64,000 nt of DNA from Burkholderiales bacterium (GCA_030831475.1 JAURKY010000008.1:1-64000); one strand, 5' to 3'. Positions 38,182-50,868 are shown, counted from the stretch's first letter. Notes: generated from the letters alone by a model not told the origin. Made by a program: numbers and translations.

Positions 38182-39514
38182 GTCTAAATTCCTCCTGGAT
38201 CGTTGATAGGCTCAAAGGATCATCCGCCTCAAACCTTAATACAATAACTGGTGTTGTATTAGATGCCCTCATTAATCCAAAACCAAAGTCATATTCAACC
38301 CTCAAACCATCTATTTTTATAATGTCATTTGATTTTGGGAACGTAGCCTCTTTTTGGAGCTGCTCAATGATTTTATGTTGCTCACCTTCATTGAGATTAA
38401 TATTAAGTTCAGGCGTACTTGCGCCCTTAGGCAAGGCTTCAAGTAATTCGGAAGGATTATCATGATGGCTCAATATCTCGAGTAATCTTGCTGCCGCATA
38501 AAGGGCATCATCAAAACCGTACCATCGATCATTAAAAAAAGTATGCCCACTCATTTCACCCGCTAAAGAAGCATCCATCTCTTTCATCTTAGCTTTAATA
38601 AGCGAATGTCCAGTTTTCCAAATAACGGGATTACCTCCTCGATCTTTAATCCAATCAAAGAGGTAGCGTGTTGATTTAACATCAAAAATAATTGATGAAC
38701 CAGGTTTTTCTTTTAAAACAGCCTCAGCAAAAAGCAAGAGCTGGCGATCTGGATAAATGATTTCACCTGAGCTAGTCACAACACCTAAACGATCCGCGTC
38801 GCCATCAAATGCCAGACCAAGCTCACACTTTTCTTTTTGAACGACATCAATAAGATCAGTTAAGTTTTTAGGATTAGATGGGTCGGGATGATGATTTGGA
38901 AAATGGCCATCCACTTCAAAATAAAGATTAGATGAATTTACTCCAAGACCCTCAAAGAGCTCTTTTGCACATACACCTGCTGCTCCATTACCGCAGTCGA
39001 CAGCAATTTTCATTGGCCTTTCTAAGGTAACATTATCTAATATAGCCTCTAAGTAATGAGCTTTAATATTTTCATTAAATTCTTTTCCTTGCCCAACAAA
39101 AAACTTTTTTTTCTGAATTCGTATTAAAAGATTTTGAATATCATTAGATGATAATGTTTTTTTGTTAATAACCGTTTTGAATCCATTGTAATTAGAAGGA
39201 TTATGACTCCCAGTAATCATCACACCTGTGTGGGTATTTAGCTTAAAGTTGCTGAAATAGAGCATGGGTGTGGCGACCACACCAATATTAATCACATCAG
39301 TGCCGGTGCTTAAGATGCCTGAGATAAGTGCTTGAGATAAGATAGGGCTAGATAACCGACCATCTCTGCCGACGCAAACAGTAGCTTGTTTTTGTTCTAC
39401 ACACTCACTACCAATAGATTGTCCAATGAGGCGGGCTGATTCCTCTGTAAGACTTTCATCAATAATGCCGCGTATATCATAGGCTCGAAAAATGGCAGGG
39501 TTAATCTCACTCAT
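38138..39514 (-). CDS. algC: Phosphomannomutase/phosphoglucomutase
   Basis: 458 aa (461 if the upstream ATG at 39523 is used). Interconverts hexose 1- and 6-phosphates for exopolysaccharide and LPS sugar supply. The four alpha-D-phosphohexomutase signatures are visible: phosphoserine loop GVMITGSHNPSNYNG, metal loop FDGDADRLG, sugar loop GEMSGHTFF, and phosphate loop RASNTTPVIVLRFE. The ATG at 39514 (MSEINPAIFRAYDIRG) matches the family N-terminus. It slightly overlaps iscX upstream. Confidence 0.95.
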   Translation of the reverse strand: MSEINPAIFRAYDIRGIIDESLTEESARLIGQSIGSECVEQKQATVCVGRDGRLSSPILSQALISGILSTGTDVINIGVVATPMLYFSNFKLNTHTGVMITGSHNPSNYNGFKTVINKKTLSSNDIQNLLIRIQKKKFFVGQGKEFNENIKAHYLEAILDNVTLERPMKIAVDCGNGAAGVCAKELFEGLGVNSSNLYFEVDGHFPNHHPDPSNPKNLTDLIDVVQKEKCELGLAFDGDADRLGVVTSSGEIIYPDRQLLLFAEAVLKEKPGSSIIFDVKSTRYLFDWIKDRGGNPVIWKTGHSLIKAKMKEMDASLAGEMSGHTFFNDRWYGFDDALYAAARLLEILSHHDNPSELLEALPKGASTPELNINLNEGEQHKIIEQLQKEATFPKSNDIIKIDGLRVEYDFGFGLMRASNTTPVIVLRFEADDPLSLSTIQEEFRHVLSKYIENKKLPF

Positions 39515-39701
39515 ATTCCTCAATCCATGCCAATTGGATAGCTTCTAAAATTCTCTCCCCACATTTTTTGGGGTCATCACTAAAGCCTTCTAAATCGATA
39601 ACCCATTGATAAAGATCAGTAAAACGAATTGTTTTTGGATCAATGTCTGGTTTTAAGTCAAAAAGCATCTCTGCAATTAGCTGTGTATCTGTCCATTTCA
39701 T
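39507..39701 (-). CDS. iscX: Iron-sulfur assembly protein IscX
   Basis: 64-aa acidic protein matching IscX (YfhJ): MKWTDTQLIAEML at the start, then RFTDLYQWVIDLEGF and ERILEAIQLAWIEEYE. IscX binds IscS and iron and tunes Fe-S cluster assembly. It usually ends the isc operon; here it stands alone upstream of algC, which it overlaps. Confidence 0.93.
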   Translation of the reverse strand: MKWTDTQLIAEMLFDLKPDIDPKTIRFTDLYQWVIDLEGFSDDPKKCGERILEAIQLAWIEEYE

Positions 39702-39799
39702 AATAATCGATTACTTTATTGAATTGATGAAACTCCCTTAGCTTTAGGGGCTCTCATGCTAAAATATAACATTAATTAACTTAATTATTTGATTCAAAA

Positions 39800-41047
39800 A
39801 TGTTTAACAAAGATTACCACATAAAAGATTCTGATCCAGAACTTTGGAGCCAAATTAACAACGAAGTAGACAGACAAGAAGCTCATATTGAGCTTATAGC
39901 CTCTGAAAATTATACAAGCCCAGCAGTGATGCAAGCACAAGGCTCTCAATTAACCAATAAATATGCCGAGGGTTATATTGCAAAGCGTTTCTATGGCGGC
40001 TGTGAATTTGTAGATCAAGTAGAGCAGTTAGCTATAGATCGATTAAAGAAGTTATATGGGGCTGAATATGTTAACGTTCAGCCACACTCTGGAAGCCAGG
40101 CTAATCAGGCTGTGTATTTTGCGATCCTAAAACCAGGTGACACTATCATGGGCATGAATCTTGGTCATGGCGGGCATTTAACGCATGGCTCCCCGGCAAA
40201 TTTATCTGGAAAGCTTTTTAATATTGTTCCTTATGGCCTTAATGACAATGAGGAAATTGATTACGATGCTATGGAAAAAATTGCCTTAGAGAGTAAACCA
40301 AAATTAATTATTGGTGGGGCGTCAGCTTATGCTCTAAGGTTTGATTGGCAAAGAATGAGTGAGATTGCTAAAAAGGTAGGAGCTTATTTCATGGTAGATA
40401 TGGCCCATTATTCGGGTTTAATTGCGGGCGGCATTTACCCGAATCCAGTTCCTTATGCTGATTTTGTAACCTCAACAACGCATAAATCACTTAGAGGCCC
40501 TCGAGGGGGATTTATTATTGCCAAGCCCGAGCATGAAAAAATAATCAATTCATTCGTATTCCCTGGCATTCAAGGTGGCCCTTTAATGCATGTGATTGCC
40601 GCAAAGGCGACTGCCTTCTTGGAAGCCTTGAAGCCTGAATTTAAAGTCTATCAACAACAGGTTGTTAAAAATGCGCAAGCCATGGTAAGCGCACTTCAAG
40701 AAAGAGGATATCGAATTATTTCTGGCAGAACAGAGTCACATGTTTTTCTGGTTGACCTTAGACCTAAAGGCTTAACTGGAAAAAGGGCAGATCAATTATT
40801 AGGCCAGGCTCATATCACTGTAAATAAGAATTCAATTCCTAATGACCCAGAAAGTCCATTTGTAACTTCTGGAATTAGATTAGGTACCCCTGCAATCACG
40901 ACCAGAGGTTTTAAAGAAAATGAGGCCAATCAGGTGGCAAATTTTATTGCTGATGTGCTGGATCATCCTGATGAAGAAAATGTTATTCAAGATGTTAAGG
41001 TAAAAGTAAATGAGCTCACGTCCAATTTTCCTGTCTACGAAAAATAA
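39800..41047 (+). CDS. glyA: Serine hydroxymethyltransferase
   Basis: 415-aa PLP enzyme converting serine plus tetrahydrofolate to glycine plus methylene-tetrahydrofolate, central in one-carbon metabolism. Signatures: [13 protein letters not shown] near residue 30, the PLP-lysine loop [14 protein letters not shown] near 230, and [13 protein letters not shown]. Length is typical. The upstream 98 nt is AT-rich with a TAAAAT-type -10, but no good -35. nrdR follows after 6 nt, as in many betaproteobacteria. Confidence 0.98.
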   Translation: MFNKDYHIKDSDPELWSQINNEVDRQEAHIELIASENYTSPAVMQAQGSQLTNKYAEGYIAKRFYGGCEFVDQVEQLAIDRLKKLYGAEYVNVQPHSGSQANQAVYFAILKPGDTIMGMNLGHGGHLTHGSPANLSGKLFNIVPYGLNDNEEIDYDAMEKIALESKPKLIIGGASAYALRFDWQRMSEIAKKVGAYFMVDMAHYSGLIAGGIYPNPVPYADFVTSTTHKSLRGPRGGFIIAKPEHEKIINSFVFPGIQGGPLMHVIAAKATAFLEALKPEFKVYQQQVVKNAQAMVSALQERGYRIISGRTESHVFLVDLRPKGLTGKRADQLLGQAHITVNKNSIPNDPESPFVTSGIRLGTPAITTRGFKENEANQVANFIADVLDHPDEENVIQDVKVKVNELTSNFPVYEK

Positions 41048-41053
41048 TTCATT

Positions 41054-41500
41054 ATGAGGTGCCCTTTTTGTAAAGCAGAAGATACACAAGTCATTGATTC
41101 GAGGGTTAATGATCAAACGAACTCAATTCGTCGTAGGCGCAAATGCTCTAAATGTGAAAAACGCTTTACAACCTACGAACAAATTGAGTTAACCCTTCCA
41201 CAAATTATTAAGCAGGATGGCAAAAGGGAAGAATTTAATCGTGAAAAATTACTTCATTCACTGACTCGAGCACTTCATAAAAGACCAGTACCCATTGAAT
41301 TTATTGATCAAGCTGTAGAGAACATCATCAATAAGGTGCTTGCTTTTGGCGAAAGGGAGATTAATTCACGAGATCTTGGGGAAGCGGTAATGCATGAACT
41401 TAAGAAATTAGACAAAGTCGCCTATATTAGGTTTGCCTCTGTTTATAGAAGTTTTTCGGATGTTGAAGATTTTAATAATGCAATCAAAGATTTAGACTAA
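41054..41500 (+). CDS. nrdR: Transcriptional repressor NrdR
   Basis: 148-aa ATP-cone repressor of ribonucleotide reductase genes. N-terminal zinc ribbon [15 protein letters not shown] ... [15 protein letters not shown] (four Cys), then the ATP-cone with [16 protein letters not shown]. It is co-directional with glyA and ribD, the usual order. Confidence 0.97.
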   Translation: MRCPFCKAEDTQVIDSRVNDQTNSIRRRRKCSKCEKRFTTYEQIELTLPQIIKQDGKREEFNREKLLHSLTRALHKRPVPIEFIDQAVENIINKVLAFGEREINSRDLGEAVMHELKKLDKVAYIRFASVYRSFSDVEDFNNAIKDLD

Positions 41501-41501
41501 G

Positions 41502-42593
41502 GTGAAACCCTTAGATCAAGATTATTTTTTTATGGCACAGGCCATTGCAATCGCAAAAAAAGGCCAGGGTAAGACTCATCCAAATCCCTGTGTTGGAGCT
41601 CTCGTAGTCCATAATGGCATGATTGTAGGTGAGGGTTTTCACGAGAAATCAGGATCGGCTCACGCGGAAGTTATTGCTCTAAACAATGCAGGCAATAAAA
41701 CTCAATCATCAACTTTATTTGTAACCCTAGAGCCATGTTCACATTATGGTAAAACTCCACCATGCATTAAAGCAATTATAGATGCTGGCGTGAGTCGTGT
41801 TGTGATTGGAATGACTGATCCAAATCCACTTGTTGATGGAAAAGGTTTAAAGGCCCTTAAAGATGCCGGTATTGAAACTTATGAAGGGTTGATGGAAGAT
41901 GAGTGCATTAAAATTAATGAAGGCTTTTTTTACCGTTTCAAAAAAGGAAGACCTTTTATACGATCTAAAATTGCATCATCATTGGATGGACATATAGCCA
42001 TAGAAAGCGGTGAGAGCAAGTGGATTACTTCAGATGCCTCTCGTCAAGATGTACAGTTTTGGCGCGCTAAAAGCTCTGCCATTCTCACTGGTGTAGGAAC
42101 AGTTAATGCTGATAATCCAAATCTGGGTGTGATTGATTGGAGCGATGATGATCAACCAAAAAGAATTATTTTGGACTCTCAGTTAAGAATCCATCCTAGA
42201 TCGCATCTGCTAAAGAAAAAAAATACTTATGTTTGTTATTGTGATGATCCAAATTCAAAACTAAATCTTTTGAAAAAATCCAATGCTCAATTTGTAAAAC
42301 TTGAAAAAAATAATCAACAAATTAGTTTTGACTCTTTGATTGAGTTCATGATGACATTAGAGCTAAATGATATTTTAGTTGAGGCTGGCGCCACTCTGAA
42401 TGGGTCTCTTCTTCAAGCTGGACTCATTGATGAGTTCGTTTTCTATGTTTCACCAACTCTTTTGGGTGGAAATGCGATGAACATATTTAACCTACCTGTA
42501 TTAAAAAAAATGGATGAAAAGATTAAACTTCGCTTTAATGACATTCGTCAATTTGATCAAGATATTCGTATTATTAGTCGTATAGATCAATAA
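41502..42593 (+). CDS. ribD: Riboflavin biosynthesis deaminase/reductase RibD
   Basis: 363-aa bifunctional enzyme for steps 2 and 3 of riboflavin synthesis. The N-terminal deaminase has HPNPCVGALVV, catalytic HAEVIAL and zinc motif EPCSHYGKTPPC (about 75-86). The C-terminal reductase starts near residue 145 with RPFIRSKIASSLDGHIA. The start is GTG, one base after the nrdR stop. Confidence 0.96.
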   Translation: MKPLDQDYFFMAQAIAIAKKGQGKTHPNPCVGALVVHNGMIVGEGFHEKSGSAHAEVIALNNAGNKTQSSTLFVTLEPCSHYGKTPPCIKAIIDAGVSRVVIGMTDPNPLVDGKGLKALKDAGIETYEGLMEDECIKINEGFFYRFKKGRPFIRSKIASSLDGHIAIESGESKWITSDASRQDVQFWRAKSSAILTGVGTVNADNPNLGVIDWSDDDQPKRIILDSQLRIHPRSHLLKKKNTYVCYCDDPNSKLNLLKKSNAQFVKLEKNNQQISFDSLIEFMMTLELNDILVEAGATLNGSLLQAGLIDEFVFYVSPTLLGGNAMNIFNLPVLKKMDEKIKLRFNDIRQFDQDIRIISRIDQ

Positions 42594-42594
42594 A

Positions 42595-43377
42595 ATGTGG
42601 ATTGATAGTCATTGTCATCTTGATTTTATTAGTATTAATGGCAGCCTAGAGACTATTATTCGTGAATGCGAGAGGCAAGAAGTTGATCATATTGTCGTTC
42701 CATCTGTTGACCCAAGTAATTTAGAATCGGTCATAGATTTGTCAAGGCAATTTAAGCATGTGAGTTTTGCTCTAGGTTATCATCCTATGTATATTGATAA
42801 ATTAAAGGAGGGTGATTTAGAAAATTTAGATAACTGGATTTCTGAAAATGAAGAAATTATTGCCCTCGGTGAAATTGGATTAGATTTTTTTGAGCGTAAA
42901 GACAACATCGATCAACAGGAAGATATTTTTGTACATCAATTAAAATTAGCACAAAAATATGATTTACCTGTAATTATGCATGTTCGAGGTGCTATTGATA
43001 GGATTTTAAAGAATTTAAGACGTTATTCTGTGCGAGGTGGAATTGCTCATGCTTTTAATGGAAGCATACAACAAGCCAGTCAATTTATTGAATTAGGATT
43101 TAAGTTGGGTTTTGGTGGGGCAATGACATACGATCGAGCTAAACATCTTCAAATGCTTGCAACTCAAATACCTCTTGATGCCATTGTGCTAGAAACAGAT
43201 GCCCCAGATATTGCTCCATCATGGCTTACAAAAGGAACAGCCAATACACCGTCTCAATTAGCTAAAATCGGTGCTTTTTTAGCTCAGCTTCGTAATATTC
43301 CTGCAGAGGAAATCGCCCGTATTACAAGCCAAAACTGCCTTAAGGTCTTACCTAAATTAAATAAGTTATACACATGA
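42595..43377 (+). CDS. TatD-family metal-dependent hydrolase
   Basis: 260-aa TIM-barrel nuclease-like protein. Metal ligands are in WIDSHCHLDF at the N-terminus, IALGEIGLDFF (Glu near 93), the His of PVIMHVRGA, the His of IAHAFNGS, and the Asp of VLETDAPDIAP. These are the hallmarks of TatD/YcfH/YjjV proteins. The precise substrate is not determinable. It lies one base after ribD. Confidence 0.9.
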   Translation: MWIDSHCHLDFISINGSLETIIRECERQEVDHIVVPSVDPSNLESVIDLSRQFKHVSFALGYHPMYIDKLKEGDLENLDNWISENEEIIALGEIGLDFFERKDNIDQQEDIFVHQLKLAQKYDLPVIMHVRGAIDRILKNLRRYSVRGGIAHAFNGSIQQASQFIELGFKLGFGGAMTYDRAKHLQMLATQIPLDAIVLETDAPDIAPSWLTKGTANTPSQLAKIGAFLAQLRNIPAEEIARITSQNCLKVLPKLNKLYT

Positions 43378-43593
43378 ATTCATCTAATACTTTAACTTAG
43401 AGAAAAAAACTCTATATAATCAATCATATACAATAACTTATTGTTTTTAAATGATTTTTTTAAGGTTAATTTTTAAGCGGTGTAAAAAAAATCTTTAAAA
43501 ATCATAAGTTGCGAATTTATACATAAATAATGCACAAAGTTATCCACAGATTTTGTGGACTAACTTTTGAGATATGTCAGTTAGAATATACCA
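43378..43593. other. AT-rich intergenic region with a DnaA box and dyad
   Basis: This 216-bp gap holds a perfect DnaA-box consensus TTATCCACA at 43540-43548 and, 6 nt later, an opposed near-match TGTGGACTA, forming an imperfect dyad (AGTTATCCACA ... TGTGGACTAACT). Upstream lies a very AT-rich stretch with an imperfect inverted repeat, ATGATTTTTTTAAG (43451-43464) and CTTTAAAAATCAT (43493-43505). It probably carries the mtnA promoter. Only one perfect box is present and dnaA, dnaN and gyrB are absent, so I do not call an origin. Confidence 0.55.
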
Positions 43594-44649
43594 ATGAAAG
43601 TTAACAATATTAATTACAGAACAATAATAGGCTCAGAAAGTAAAAATTCAATCCAAATTATTGATCAAACCGAGCTTCCTCACAAATTTGTTTTAAAAGA
43701 AATTAAAACTTTAGATGATGTAATTCATTCTATTCAAAGAATGTGCGTCAGGGGAGCTCCTTTAATTGGTGTGACTGCAGCTTATGGTTTTGCAATAGCG
43801 CTTAAAGAGAATCAATGCGATGAGTTTATTACCAAAGTTAAGGAAAAGCTTATTAGTGCAAGGCCCACGGCGGTCAACCTTGCCTGGGCCATTGAGGCAA
43901 TAGCTGGGCATGTAAAAAGAGTTGCCCCAACAAAGCGATATGGAGAAGCTTGGAGTTATGCAGAAAAGCTGGCTGAGGAGGATATCCAAACAAATCAAAA
44001 AATTGGCCTTCATGGACTTGATTTGCTCAAATCTTTTAAAAAAGATAAGTTAAATATCCTTACTCATTGCAACGCAGGTTGGCTTGCAACTGTCGATTAT
44101 GGAACTGCGCTAAGTCCTATTTACCATGCTGCTGAATTTGAAATGGATATTCATGTTTGGGTAAGTGAAACACGCCCAAGAAATCAAGGGTCAAGTTTAA
44201 CGGCATGGGAATTAGAGCAGGCAGGTATCAAACATACGGTTATTACAGATAATGCTGCCGGTTATCTTATGCAAAAAGGGGAAGTAGATTGCGTGATTGT
44301 AGGTGCTGATCGAATTTCAGTAGATGGTCAAGTGGTCAATAAAATAGGTACCTATTTAAAAGCCGTAGTAGCTTATGAAAATAATATCCCCTTTTATGTT
44401 GCCGCACCCAAAAGTACGATTGATGCAAAATTTATTTGCGACAATCATCCTTTTGAAATTGAGTATCGTTGCGGAAGCGAGGTGAGTCTAATCACAGGCA
44501 AGTTGGCTGATGGATCTGTGTCAACAGTCACGCTGACCACCTCTCCCGTACTTAATCCAGCCTTTGATTTAACGCCCAGTAAATATATATCCAATATTAT
44601 CTGTGAGGATGGTATCTTTAATCCATCTTCATTAAAGGATTTATTATGA
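43594..44649 (+). CDS. mtnA: Methylthioribose-1-phosphate isomerase
   Basis: 351 aa. Isomerises 5-methylthioribose 1-phosphate (or 5-deoxyribose 1-phosphate) to the ribulose form. Family motifs: RMCVRGAPLIGVTAAYG near residue 50, ILTHCNAGWLATVDYGTAL near 150, WVSETRPRNQG and DCVIVGADRIS with the catalytic Asp. It overlaps the class II aldolase gene by 4 nt, suggesting a two-step pathway. mtnB/C/D/E of the methionine salvage cycle are not adjacent. Confidence 0.93.
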   Translation: MKVNNINYRTIIGSESKNSIQIIDQTELPHKFVLKEIKTLDDVIHSIQRMCVRGAPLIGVTAAYGFAIALKENQCDEFITKVKEKLISARPTAVNLAWAIEAIAGHVKRVAPTKRYGEAWSYAEKLAEEDIQTNQKIGLHGLDLLKSFKKDKLNILTHCNAGWLATVDYGTALSPIYHAAEFEMDIHVWVSETRPRNQGSSLTAWELEQAGIKHTVITDNAAGYLMQKGEVDCVIVGADRISVDGQVVNKIGTYLKAVVAYENNIPFYVAAPKSTIDAKFICDNHPFEIEYRCGSEVSLITGKLADGSVSTVTLTTSPVLNPAFDLTPSKYISNIICEDGIFNPSSLKDLL

Positions 44650-45296
44650 GTGATGAATTAAAAACTCATTTATGTGAAATAGCCATGAATTTAAATGAAA
44701 AAGGTTTAAATCATGGTGCTACCGGAAATGTAAGCGTTAGATCGGAAAATGGTTTTTATATTACTCCCAGCGGTTTGGTGAATAAAGATTTACATCCAGA
44801 TGTAATTGTTGAGCTAGATTTTGATGGAAATAAACTTAATCAGAAAAATAATTTTAACCCATCCAGTGAATGGCTTTTTCATAAAGATCTTTTAAAAACA
44901 AATTCAGCTATTAACGCTATCGTTCACACCCATTCACCGTATGCCACAGCCATGAGTTTAACTCAAACTAAACTTGATTCTTTTCATTATATGATTGCTG
45001 TTGCAGGCGGCCATGATATTCGTTTTGCCAAATATGCAATGTTTGGAACCCAAGAATTATCCAACAATATTTTAGAGGCGATGAAAGATCGTAAGGCATG
45101 CATAATCGCAAATCATGGCGTGGTTTGTACCGGGACTGATCTTAATGAAGCATCAGATATAGCCGAGGAGATTGAACACCTTTGCCAGATTTATATCTTA
45201 GCGAACCAGGTATCAAAACCCAACCTTTTATCAAGGGAAGATATGAATGAGGTAATCAACCGTTTTCATAACTACAGTCGATGGAGAAAAAAATAA
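44646..45296 (+). CDS. Class II aldolase/adducin family protein
   Basis: 216-aa zinc aldolase of the fuculose-phosphate aldolase type. It has GATGNVSVR near residue 25, the catalytic Glu in SSEWLFHKD, and the zinc histidines in IVHTHSPYATAM plus a later His in ANHGVVCTG. Coupled by a 4-nt overlap to mtnA, it may cleave 5-methylthioribulose 1-phosphate or 5-deoxyribulose 1-phosphate to DHAP and an aldehyde (the 'DHAP shunt'). An MtnB-type dehydratase is the alternative within the same superfamily; MtnB is also a class II aldolase fold, so activity cannot be settled by eye. Confidence 0.82.
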   Translation: MSDELKTHLCEIAMNLNEKGLNHGATGNVSVRSENGFYITPSGLVNKDLHPDVIVELDFDGNKLNQKNNFNPSSEWLFHKDLLKTNSAINAIVHTHSPYATAMSLTQTKLDSFHYMIAVAGGHDIRFAKYAMFGTQELSNNILEAMKDRKACIIANHGVVCTGTDLNEASDIAEEIEHLCQIYILANQVSKPNLLSREDMNEVINRFHNYSRWRKK

Positions 45297-45303
45297 TTTT
45301 AGA

Positions 45304-45332
45304 TTGTGATCACCCATGCTTTGACGTAAAAT
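45304..45332 (+). promoter_or_regulatory. Predicted promoter of pyrG
   Basis: TTGTGA (45304-45309), 17-nt spacer, TAAAAT (45327-45332), 35 nt before the pyrG ATG. The pair fits sigma-70 spacing; it was found by eye only. Confidence 0.42.
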
Positions 45333-45357
45333 TATATTCCGTCAGAAATCTTTTTAA

Positions 45358-46986
<1,629 letters not shown>

Positions 46987-46989
46987 GTT

Positions 46990-47820
46990 ATGAAATTATG
47001 TCATTTTAATGCTGGTCTTGATCAACCATTATTCTTAATTGCTGGTCCGTGCGTCATTGAATCTGAGCAAATGACAATTGATGTCGCAGGTCAATTAAAA
47101 GAAATCACTGATCAATTAAAAATCCCATTTATTTTCAAATCCTCTTTTGACAAAGCTAATCGAAGTTCAAATAAAACATTTCGTGGTTTCGGTATTGATG
47201 AAGGCTTAAGAATTTTAGCGGAAGTTAAAAAACAAATTGGCGTTCCCGTGTTGACTGATATTCATACAGAAGATCAGGTAAATGATGTGGCAGCAGTGGT
47301 TGATGTGATGCAAACCCCCGCTTTTTTATGCAGGCAAACTGATTTTATAGTTGCTGTTGCTAAATCAGGAAAACCGGTGAATATCAAAAAAGGACAGTTC
47401 CTTGCCCCACAAGATATGAAGCAGGTTGTACAGAAAGCAAAAGATGCTAATGGGGGTTTAGACAATATTATGGTTTGTGAGAGAGGTGTTTCTTTTGGAT
47501 ACAACACCCTTGTATCAGACATGAGAAGCCTTGCGATTATGCGCGATACGAATTGCCCGGTAGTTTTTGATGCTACCCATTCAGTTCAACAACCAGGTGG
47601 GCAGGGGGATCGAAGTGGAGGTCAAAGTGAATTTGTTCCTTTGCTTGCCAGAGCTGCTGTATCAGTAGGTATTTCAGGTATTTTTATGGAGACTCATCCA
47701 AATCCCAAAGAAGCTCTGTCTGATGGTCCTAATGCGGTTCCATTAGCTAACATGAAAGGCTTGCTTGAGATTCTTAAAGAACTAGACCATACGGTTAAAT
47801 CAAAGAAAAATATATTCTAG
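46990..47820 (+). CDS. kdsA: KDO-8-phosphate synthase
   Basis: 276-aa aldolase condensing arabinose 5-phosphate and PEP for the KDO of LPS. Motifs: [11 protein letters not shown] near the N-terminus, [21 protein letters not shown], and [13 protein letters not shown]. The organism therefore makes an LPS-type outer membrane. It lies 3 nt after pyrG and 12 nt before eno. Confidence 0.97.
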   Translation: MKLCHFNAGLDQPLFLIAGPCVIESEQMTIDVAGQLKEITDQLKIPFIFKSSFDKANRSSNKTFRGFGIDEGLRILAEVKKQIGVPVLTDIHTEDQVNDVAAVVDVMQTPAFLCRQTDFIVAVAKSGKPVNIKKGQFLAPQDMKQVVQKAKDANGGLDNIMVCERGVSFGYNTLVSDMRSLAIMRDTNCPVVFDATHSVQQPGGQGDRSGGQSEFVPLLARAAVSVGISGIFMETHPNPKEALSDGPNAVPLANMKGLLEILKELDHTVKSKKNIF

Positions 47821-49121
<1,301 letters not shown>

Positions 49122-49122
<1 letters not shown>

Positions 49123-49406
49123 TGAGGCTACTCACTCTTCTATTTATCACCCTGATTATCTTAATACAGTATCCTTTATGGTTTGGAAGAGGAGGTTGGC
49201 TAAATGTGTTTGATTTACAAAAAAAATATCAAACGCAAAGAGCTGTAAACCTAGAACTTGAGCGAGAAAATGATGCCCTACGAGCCGAAGTCAATGATCT
49301 TAAAAGAGGAACCGATGCCATTGAGGAGCGAGCTCGTGATGAATTGGGTATGATTAAGAAGGGCGAAGTTTTTTTTGAGGTTATTACACCTAAAGAGACT
49401 AAATAA
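49122..49406 (+). CDS. ftsB: Cell division protein FtsB
   Basis: 94-aa bitopic protein of the divisome FtsQLB complex. One N-terminal helix (about 3-17) is followed by a coiled coil (VNLELERENDALRAEVNDLK) and the conserved IEERARDELGMIKKGEVFF. It lies directly after eno as in most proteobacteria. Confidence 0.95.
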
Positions 49407-49418
49407 TTTTAAGGCCGC

Positions 49419-49446
49419 ATGACAAATATGGCCTAGATCTTATATT
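49419..49446 (+). promoter_or_regulatory. Predicted promoter of the cytochrome bd operon
   Basis: ATGACA (49419-49424), 16-nt spacer, TATATT (49441-49446), 31 nt before the cydA-like start. It fits a sigma-70 promoter by eye. A short GGCC-based dyad (AGGCC ... GGCCT, 49412-49434) overlaps it and could be a weak ftsB terminator or an operator. Confidence 0.42.
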
Positions 49447-49476
49447 TTTTTATATATTATTATTTGAAAGGTTTTA

Positions 49477-50868
49477 ATGTTTGAGGCGCTTGATTTAGCA
49501 AGATTTCAGTTTGCATTTGTTGTAAGCTTTCACATCATCTTTCCTGCATTTACAATTGGCCTTGCATCCTATCTAGCTGTGCTCGAGGGTTTATGGCTTT
49601 GGAAGAAAGAAGATCGTTACCTTGAGTTATTTAGGTACTGGTTGAAGATTTTTGCTGTCGCCTTTGGCATGGGTGTGGTATCGGGGATAGTGATGAGTTA
49701 TCAGTTTGGAACAAACTGGTCTGTCTTCTCAGACAAAACCGGACCGGTCCTAGGACCGTTGATGGGTTATGAGGTACTATCAGCATTCTTTCTTGAAGCA
49801 GGGTTCCTAGGGATCATGCTTTTTGGTCTTAACAGGGTGGGAAAACAACTACACTTTTTTGCAACCCTCATGGTAGCCTTTGGTACTTTTTTCTCAGCCT
49901 TTTGGATCCTATCAGTCAATAGTTGGATGCACACACCTGCAGGTTTTGATATTAATTCGGTTGGACAATTCGTACCCGTTAACTGGTTAGAAATTATTTT
50001 TAACCCATCCTTTCCTTACCGCCTTATCCACATGTTGATGGCGGCTTACCTGACTACTGCTTTTGTCGTTGTGGCTGTAGGGTCTTTTCATTTGGTTAGA
50101 AAGAAAAAGGATGCTAACAATGCACGAACCATGACCTCCATGGGGCTATGGATGATTGCGATTGTTGCGCCCTTGCAACTGATAGCAGGTGATATGCATG
50201 GACTCAATACACTTGAACATCAGCCTGCTAAAGTGGCTGCCATGGAAGGCCATTATGAAACAAAATCTGGGGCCCCACTTATTTTGTTTGGCTTTCCTGA
50301 TGATGAAAAAGAGCAGGTGAGTTATGAGTTATCTATCCCTAAATTAGGTAGCCTTATTTTGAAGCATGATCCTGATGGAGAGGTTAAAGGTCTTAAGGAA
50401 TGGCCTAAAGATGAGAGGCCGCCAGCTGAAATTATCTTTTACTCATTTAGGCTGATGGTGGGTATTGGTATGTTGATGATCTTAATTGGCATAGTGAGCC
50501 TTTGGCTTCGTTTTAAAAAAAGACTCTTCCATGCCTCATGGTTTCATCGGGCACTTATCTTTTCAGGTCCTTTGGGATTTATAGCCGTTATTGCAGGTTG
50601 GGTTACGACCGAGGTTGGAAGGCAGCCTTACACCGTCTACGGCCTCTTAACTACTGCACAATCGGTATCACCTATTGATACCTTGGCAGTAAGTTTATCG
50701 CTGTTAACCTTTATCGTCACCTATTTTGTGATTTTTGGGGCAGGTGTTATTTATCTCTTTAGGCAATTTCGTATTGATCCAGATTCTATTGAGCTATCCA
50801 ACGAAGAGGTTAAACAGGCTGGCTCAGTAAAAAATATCATCCACTTTGTTGAACGGGTGAGGAGTTAG
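49477..50868 (+). CDS. Cytochrome bd-type quinol oxidase subunit I (CioA-like)
   Basis: 463-aa heme-carrying subunit with nine helices. Heme ligands and quinol site are recognisable: ARFQFAFVVSFHIIFPAF (axial His), GVVSGIVMSYQFGTNW, HEQPAKVAAMEG-type NTLEHQPAKVAAMEGHYE and GRQPYTVYGLLTTAQSVSP. The last motif, with Tyr where E. coli CydA has Trp, and the short Q loop are typical of cyanide-insensitive oxidases (CIO). It provides a high-affinity terminal oxidase to the chain fed by complex I. Confidence 0.95.
   Translation: MFEALDLARFQFAFVVSFHIIFPAFTIGLASYLAVLEGLWLWKKEDRYLELFRYWLKIFAVAFGMGVVSGIVMSYQFGTNWSVFSDKTGPVLGPLMGYEVLSAFFLEAGFLGIMLFGLNRVGKQLHFFATLMVAFGTFFSAFWILSVNSWMHTPAGFDINSVGQFVPVNWLEIIFNPSFPYRLIHMLMAAYLTTAFVVVAVGSFHLVRKKKDANNARTMTSMGLWMIAIVAPLQLIAGDMHGLNTLEHQPAKVAAMEGHYETKSGAPLILFGFPDDEKEQVSYELSIPKLGSLILKHDPDGEVKGLKEWPKDERPPAEIIFYSFRLMVGIGMLMILIGIVSLWLRFKKRLFHASWFHRALIFSGPLGFIAVIAGWVTTEVGRQPYTVYGLLTTAQSVSPIDTLAVSLSLLTFIVTYFVIFGAGVIYLFRQFRIDPDSIELSNEEVKQAGSVKNIIHFVERVRS

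Noticed and set aside
38154-38465. 103-codon plus-strand ORF inside algC
   Set aside because: It is antisense to conserved phosphohexomutase motifs and there is no independent evidence for it.
43378-43593. Chromosomal replication origin
   Set aside because: Only one perfect DnaA box and one poor match are visible, and dnaA, dnaN, gyrB, parAB or rpmH are not nearby. Kept as a regulatory possibility.
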